Source: TK10-74A sp965263065 (GTDB taxonomy: Bacteria > Chloroflexota > Dehalococcoidia > Bin125). From it: a stretch of 64,000 nucleotides of DNA. The stretch is from the NCBI GenBank assembly GCA_965263065.1, contig CBDHGH010000003.1:1984001-2048000 (forward strand). The letters run 5' to 3'. How positions within the stretch are numbered: position 1 is the first letter of the stretch; every line of letters starts with the position of its first letter. Below are positions 59,964-64,000 of this stretch, one piece after another. A program made the translations under genes and the position numbers. A model generated the notes under the pieces. That model ran no database searches. It was not told the origin of the DNA and was given only the letters and a program-made list of their open reading frames with translations.

Positions 59964-60031
59964 GGCTGTTGTCCTTCCGTCCTTGTCCGAGACTGATCCG
60001 TGCGCGCCCTCGCCTTGAGAACCCCGCGGCC

Positions 60032-61123
60032 TCAGAACTCCAGGATCGCGCGACCGCTGATCTGCCCCGCCTCGAGCGCCTGGGTCGCTTCGTTGATCTC
60101 GTCGATACCGTAGCGAGCGGTCACCAGGGTATCAAGGTCCAGCTTGCCCTCCCGGTGCCAGGCCAGGAAGCGCGGGAAGTCCCGCTCGGGCACGCCCGAC
60201 CCGCCCAGGCTGCCGATGAACCGCTTCTCGCCCGCCAGCAGGGGGAGCGGGCTGAGCGTCATGTCCGTCATCGGCACGCCCACCAGCACCGCCGTGCCGC
60301 CCCGCGTCACCCCGAAGTGCCCGCCCCGCACGGCCGGCACGATCTGCTCCATCGTCTGCCGCACGCCGATGCAGTCGAAGGCGAAGTCCGCCCCGGTCAC
60401 CGGCTGCCCCGACACTCCGAACTCGCCCGGGCGCGGCGTCAGCGCGTGCACGGCCGCCACCGCGTCCTCCCGCGCCGCGTTGATCGTGTGTGTCGCCCCG
60501 AAGCGCCGCGCGAACTCCAGCTTCCCGTCGTCGAGATCGACCGCGATGATCGGATCCGCGCCCACCACCGCCGCCCCAGCCACGGCCGACAGCCCCACGC
60601 CCCCCACGCCGAAGATCGCCACGCTCTGGCCCGCCTGCACGTCCGCAGAGGTCACGACCGCGCCCGCGCCCGTGATCACCGCGCAACCGATGATCGCCGT
60701 CACGTCGCGCGGCGTGTCCGGATCCACCTTCACGACGTAACGGCCGTCGCAGATCGTGTGGTCGCCCCACGTGCTGGGCTGCATCAACCTCGCCGCGCCT
60801 TCGCCGACCGGGACGCGCGGCCGGGAGGGGGGCTCGGCCGCCGCCGCGGTGGTGCGCGGGACCCACGTCAGCAGCACCATGTCCCCCTCCGCCACGTGGC
60901 TCACCGCCGCGCCCGCCTGGAGCACCACCCCCGTGCCCTCGTGCCCCAGCACCCGCGGTACCGGCTCCGGCATGTGCAGCTCGTGCAACTGCGAATGGCA
61001 GATGCCCGAGGCGAATTGCTTCACCACCACCTGCGTGGGACCGGGGTCCGGCAGCGTGACGTCCTCCACCTGCAGCGTCTTCGACCCGCTCGGCACCACC
61101 ACCACTCGTGCGCGCGTTCCCAT
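60032..61123 (-). CDS. Zinc-type alcohol dehydrogenase (MDR) lacking the structural-zinc cysteines
   Basis: 363 residues. Catalytic-zinc ligands are present: Cys in GICHSQLH, His in GHEGTG, Cys in IIGCAVITG. The Rossmann motif is GVGGVGL, with VDLDDGKLEFAR following. Where class III/NDMA-type enzymes have a GxCxxCxxG...C lobe, the sequence reads VPRTTAAAAEPPSRPRVPV with no cysteine, so the structural zinc is lost. Substrate unknown. It probably precedes the 572-residue gene in an operon. Confidence 0.9.
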   Translation of the reverse strand: MGTRARVVVVPSGSKTLQVEDVTLPDPGPTQVVVKQFASGICHSQLHELHMPEPVPRVLGHEGTGVVLQAGAAVSHVAEGDMVLLTWVPRTTAAAAEPPSRPRVPVGEGAARLMQPSTWGDHTICDGRYVVKVDPDTPRDVTAIIGCAVITGAGAVVTSADVQAGQSVAIFGVGGVGLSAVAGAAVVGADPIIAVDLDDGKLEFARRFGATHTINAAREDAVAAVHALTPRPGEFGVSGQPVTGADFAFDCIGVRQTMEQIVPAVRGGHFGVTRGGTAVLVGVPMTDMTLSPLPLLAGEKRFIGSLGGSGVPERDFPRFLAWHREGKLDLDTLVTARYGIDEINEATQALEAGQISGRAILEF

Positions 61124-61260
61124 GTCGGCTCCTTCCGTCGCGTCCGTCCGTGTTTCGCGGATGTTAGCGCCCCGTCCCCCCGTCGCGCGATACTGGGGTG
61201 GGTCAACGACCCGAGGCGCCCGCTCCAGCTGCGGGCCCCATCCCGGATGGGCACGACGCG

Positions 61261-61608
61261 ATGATCGTCCCGGTCTACGAACTTCTAGAGAGTAGAGCGC
61301 TCGTGACCCGCGAGGGCGCGACGAGACTCGCGCCCCATCTGGCGGACTCCGTCGAATCCTGCGACGGGACGCCCAGCTTGACGCTCGATCTCGCCGGTAC
61401 CGGCACCCTCGCCCCCGGCTTCTTCGACGAACTCCTCGGCATCCTCTCCGAGCTCTCGAAGGGCCGCGTCCGCATCATCACGATCAAGAACGCCCCCCGC
61501 CCGCTCGCCGACAAGGACCGCCGCGTCGCGCGGGGCCGCGGCGCCCAGATCAGGGAGACCGGCGACTCCGAGTGGGAGATCCGCCTGCCCGCCCCCGCGC
61601 CCGCCTAG
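61261..61608 (+). CDS. STAS-like (DUF4325-type) domain protein
   Basis: 115 residues from ATG 61261; a GTG at 61198 would add 21 low-complexity residues and has no clear ribosome site. The pattern LVTREGATRLAPHL, then LTLDLAGTGTLAPGFFDELL, is the STAS-like DUF4325 core (LDF..v..l...F.DEl). Such proteins often pair with ATPases or anti-sigma-like kinases, none of which is adjacent. Divergent from the alcohol dehydrogenase, convergent with the next gene. Confidence 0.65.
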   Translation: MIVPVYELLESRALVTREGATRLAPHLADSVESCDGTPSLTLDLAGTGTLAPGFFDELLGILSELSKGRVRIITIKNAPRPLADKDRRVARGRGAQIRETGDSEWEIRLPAPAPA

Positions 61609-61641
61609 CTCCCCCGCCCTACGGGCCCGTCCCCTACGGGC

Positions 61642-62667
61642 TCAAGCGTCCCCCCCACGGCCGTAGTGCTCGCGGTCCGTGTCGGTCACTCCGTATCCGA
61701 CACCCAACTCGATCCTCAATGCCACCGACAACTGCCGGACCGCATCGAGCTGCTCGTCGGGAGCGTCACGTGCTTCGCCGTACCATTCCTCGTAGAAGTT
61801 GGCGATCTCCGTGTCGAGCAGGTTTCCGAGCGCCAGAAATACGACCGCCGCGTCGTTCGCGACTTCCAGTACCCGGCTGCTGACGGTTCTCGACAGTTCG
61901 CCCAACTCTGGCTCTTCGTCAACACTACTGGCGAACGAAACGAACGTCTGCCAGCCGTCGTTCTGGTCGATCACGGCATGGCGCGCCATGGCCGCCTGCA
62001 GGGAGCCCCCGATCCCAAGGCCCCATGGCTCAGGCAGGAGCTTCCACACCTGATCTTCGCGTTCGTGCGAGGAGAGCACGATCCCCGGCACCAGCCCGCT
62101 GGACCGGAGCGCGTTGGAACGGTGCCGCACGGCATCGAGCAGGACCGTGAAGCGACAGATGTCATAGAAGGCCTCAAGTTGCCGCGCGGCGAGGAATGCG
62201 TCCCGGTCCTCGATCGGTCTGTCTGACGCGACAACCTCGCCGATCGACCGCAGCGTCCGAGCCAAGTCCCCGCAGATAGCGGCCAGCGGCGTCAGGTATT
62301 CGGGCACGTATTGGTCAAGGCGCTCTCTCACGAGCATCTTGACAGTGAACGCTTGCTTGCTTCTCTGTTGGGCCGCCTCGTGGGCATGGCGCAGGGTGAT
62401 CCCGACCATCGAAGCCAGCGCCGTGAGCGCGGCGGCGGCGGTCGCTGCCTTCGCCGTCTCGTCGCCCTCGGGTGGGAACAGGAGATCCCATCCTGCGGTG
62501 AAGAGAATTCCCAAGAGAACCAGTGCCAGCGCGCCCACGGTGATCGGCGCTGCGTAGTCGCGCAGGGCAGACCTGATGCTCCCCGCCAAGCCTCCCACCG
62601 CGCTGACGCTGCTGCGCTGGAGACTTGCGGTTGCCCGTGGGTACTTGAAGCGCTCGCTAGCCCGCAA
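61642..62667 (-). CDS. Membrane protein of unknown function
   Basis: 341 residues; the start is probably TTG 62667, overlapping the stop of the upstream proline-rich gene, because no in-frame ATG precedes the membrane region. Two N-terminal membrane segments (PITVGALALVLLGILFTAGW at about 40-60, AAAALTALASMVGITL at about 78-94) are followed by a roughly 240-residue cytoplasmic helical domain with no recognised motif. Confidence 0.65.
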   Translation of the reverse strand: MRASERFKYPRATASLQRSSVSAVGGLAGSIRSALRDYAAPITVGALALVLLGILFTAGWDLLFPPEGDETAKAATAAAALTALASMVGITLRHAHEAAQQRSKQAFTVKMLVRERLDQYVPEYLTPLAAICGDLARTLRSIGEVVASDRPIEDRDAFLAARQLEAFYDICRFTVLLDAVRHRSNALRSSGLVPGIVLSSHEREDQVWKLLPEPWGLGIGGSLQAAMARHAVIDQNDGWQTFVSFASSVDEEPELGELSRTVSSRVLEVANDAAVVFLALGNLLDTEIANFYEEWYGEARDAPDEQLDAVRQLSVALRIELGVGYGVTDTDREHYGRGGDA

Positions 62668-63016
62668 GTGCGGAGTTCCTCGGGCTTGGCCCAGTGGACG
62701 ACGGCTGTGAGGCTGGCGCTGGCGAGTCGCTGGTCCGGGGTGCCGGACTCGGGGCTGGCGACGGCACCCTTCGCGTGTAGGGGATGGGCCTCGGAGGTGG
62801 AGGAGGTGGCGGGTTCTCGGCTGTTGGGGCTTGCGTCGTCACTCCGATCGCTTGGCCCTTCCCAGTGTACTTGCCGCCCGATGGACCCGATCTCCGAACC
62901 GGGACGCCTTGCCGCCCCGGCGCAGGTCGCGGCCTTGGCGACGGGAGGCCCCGTGTGCCCGGCACTGGCCTCCGCGCGGGCGGTGGAGGCGCGTTCTCGG
63001 CTGTTGGAACTGGCAT
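62657..63016 (-). CDS. Proline-rich protein with an internal duplication
   Basis: 119 residues from ATG 63016; the frame opens further upstream to 63166. Two copies of PTAEN-PPPP-RP-P-TR-PSP-P-PAP (about residues 4-38 and 58-92) flank a VRRSGPSGGKYTGKGQAI spacer. Disordered, perhaps a surface or partner-binding linker. Coupled to the membrane protein by a ten-base overlap. Confidence 0.45.
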   Translation of the reverse strand: MPVPTAENAPPPPARRPVPGTRGLPSPRPRPAPGRQGVPVRRSGPSGGKYTGKGQAIGVTTQAPTAENPPPPPPPRPIPYTRRVPSPAPSPAPRTSDSPAPASQPSSTGPSPRNSALAG

Positions 63017-63132
63017 CGTCACTCCGACCCTCTTCTCTTCCCGCCTTATTGCTGCGGAGAGGGAGATTCTTGCTGCATGATCCCAGTCTAGCCCAGAGCG
63101 GCCCGACCGCGGCCTCGTTCTGTCACGACCCC

Positions 63133-64000
63133 CTACGGCCCCGTCATCTTCTCCGGCTGGACCCACGCGTCGAACTGCTCCGACGTCAGCAGGCCCAGCG
63201 ACACGCCGGTCTCCCGAAGCGTGGCGCCCCGCTCGTGGGCCGTCTTCGCGATCTTGGCCGCGTTGTCGTAGCCGATGTGCGGGTTCAGCGCCGTGACCAG
63301 CATCAGCGACCGACGCATCAGTTCGTCGATCCGCTCCCGGTTCGGCTCGATGCCCCGCACGCAGTTCTCCGTGAACGACATCGCCGCGTCGCCCAGCAGG
63401 CGGATGCTCTGCAGGTTGTTGTAGACCATCACCGGCTTGAACACGTTCAACTCGAAGTGGCCCGTCGCGCCGCCCACCGCGACCGTCTGCCCGTTGCCGA
63501 TGACCTGCGCGCAGACCATCGTCAGCGCCTCCGACTGCGTGGGGTTGACCTTGCCCGGCATGATGCTCGAGCCCGGCTCGTTGGCCGGCAGCATCAGCTC
63601 CCCGATGCCCGCCCGCGGCCCCGACCCCAGCATCCGCACGTCGTTGGCGATCTTCATCAGCGACGCTGCCACCGTCGTCAGCTGCCCGGCCAGCTCGACC
63701 TGCGCGTCGTGCGCCGCCAGCGCCTCGAACTTGTTCGGCGCGGTCACGAACGGCAGCCCCGTCAGCGCCGCGATCTCCGCCGCCACCCGCTCGCCGTACT
63801 CTGGGTGCGAGTTGAGCCCCGTCCCGACCGCCGTGCCGCCCAGCGCCAGCTCGTACAGCCGCGGCAGCGTCCCCTCGACGCGCGCGATGCCGTAGGTCAC
63901 TTGCTGCACGTAGCCCGAGAACTCCTGCCCCAGCGTCAGCGGCACGGCGTCCATCAGGTGCGTCCGCCCGATCTTGACGATCTCATCGAACGCCGACGCC
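63133..64000 (-). CDS. fumC: Fumarate hydratase class II, 3' part
   Basis: The frame runs off the window edge, so about 288 C-terminal residues are visible and the start is missing. The fumarase/aspartase signature GSSIMPGKVNP is intact, followed by TQSEALTMVCAQVIGNGQ. KIGRTHLMDAVPLTLGQEFSG near the edge and NPHIGYDNAAKIAKTA near the end are typical of FumC. Converts fumarate to malate, the step after the succinate dehydrogenase encoded at 40-44 kb. Confidence 0.95.
   Translation of the reverse strand, partial: ASAFDEIVKIGRTHLMDAVPLTLGQEFSGYVQQVTYGIARVEGTLPRLYELALGGTAVGTGLNSHPEYGERVAAEIAALTGLPFVTAPNKFEALAAHDAQVELAGQLTTVAASLMKIANDVRMLGSGPRAGIGELMLPANEPGSSIMPGKVNPTQSEALTMVCAQVIGNGQTVAVGGATGHFELNVFKPVMVYNNLQSIRLLGDAAMSFTENCVRGIEPNRERIDELMRRSLMLVTALNPHIGYDNAAKIAKTAHERGATLRETGVSLGLLTSEQFDAWVQPEKMTGP

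Overview
The window is a very GC-rich (about 70%), densely coded bacterial chromosome segment. A single-copy housekeeping set (aspS, hemW, tig-clpP-clpX, tlyA, nadK, sdhAB plus a cysteine-rich SdhE-like subunit, fumC, selB, one tRNA-Ser) is mixed with accessory genes. The gene mix, the non-cytochrome succinate dehydrogenase, the dipeptide-type ABC importer and TAnnnT -10 elements with strong Shine-Dalgarno sites suggest Chloroflexota. This is an inference from content; Actinobacteriota cannot be excluded. No prophage, integrase, transposase or CRISPR array was seen.

Layout. 0-7.3 kb: a truncated secreted-type ORF, then a minus-strand operon herA - nurA-like - DNA methyltransferase with ATGA-type overlaps, followed 50 bp later by selB. 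7.4-28.4 kb: an NADPH:quinone-oxidoreductase-like gene, then five genes for secreted, multi-module leucine-rich-repeat proteins of the plant GPIP type. Three are on the plus strand and two on the minus strand. Among them lie a Doc/antitoxin pair, an XRE-ImmA regulator, a HicAB pair, aspS and hemW. 28.5-39.6 kb: an oligopeptide ABC importer lacking local ATPase genes, then the protein-quality-control run tig-clpP-clpX and tlyA-nadK-GNAT-Nudix. 39.6-46.6 kb: HicAB between two copies of a small membrane-protein gene, the succinate dehydrogenase operon, a class II Fic protein with a readable promoter and operator, and a VapBC pair. 46.7-58.2 kb: a Gmad2-domain lipid-surface or secreted protein, decayed toxin-antitoxin remnants, a stand-alone HsdR-N-like nuclease, tRNA-Ser(UGA), a phosphohexomutase, a GrdB-like selenoprotein with an in-frame UGA, a second substrate-binding lipoprotein, an HSL-type hydrolase, an MNT nucleotidyltransferase with a truncated HEPN partner, and several small coiled-coil/membrane proteins. 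58.2-64 kb: an unrecognised 572-residue protein, a zinc alcohol dehydrogenase lacking the structural-zinc cysteines, a STAS-like protein, a membrane protein, a proline-rich protein and the 3' part of fumC.

The strongest points for a second look are three. First, the three-gene HerA-NurA-methyltransferase operon looks like a self-contained nuclease/modification defence unit. Second, the selenoprotein at 51991-53331 would be split in two by ordinary gene calling, but carries UxxC and a SECIS-like hairpin, and the Sec-specific elongation factor gene selB is in the same window. Third, the mosaic LRR family appears to be diversifying by recombination of signal peptide, N-cap and repeat modules.
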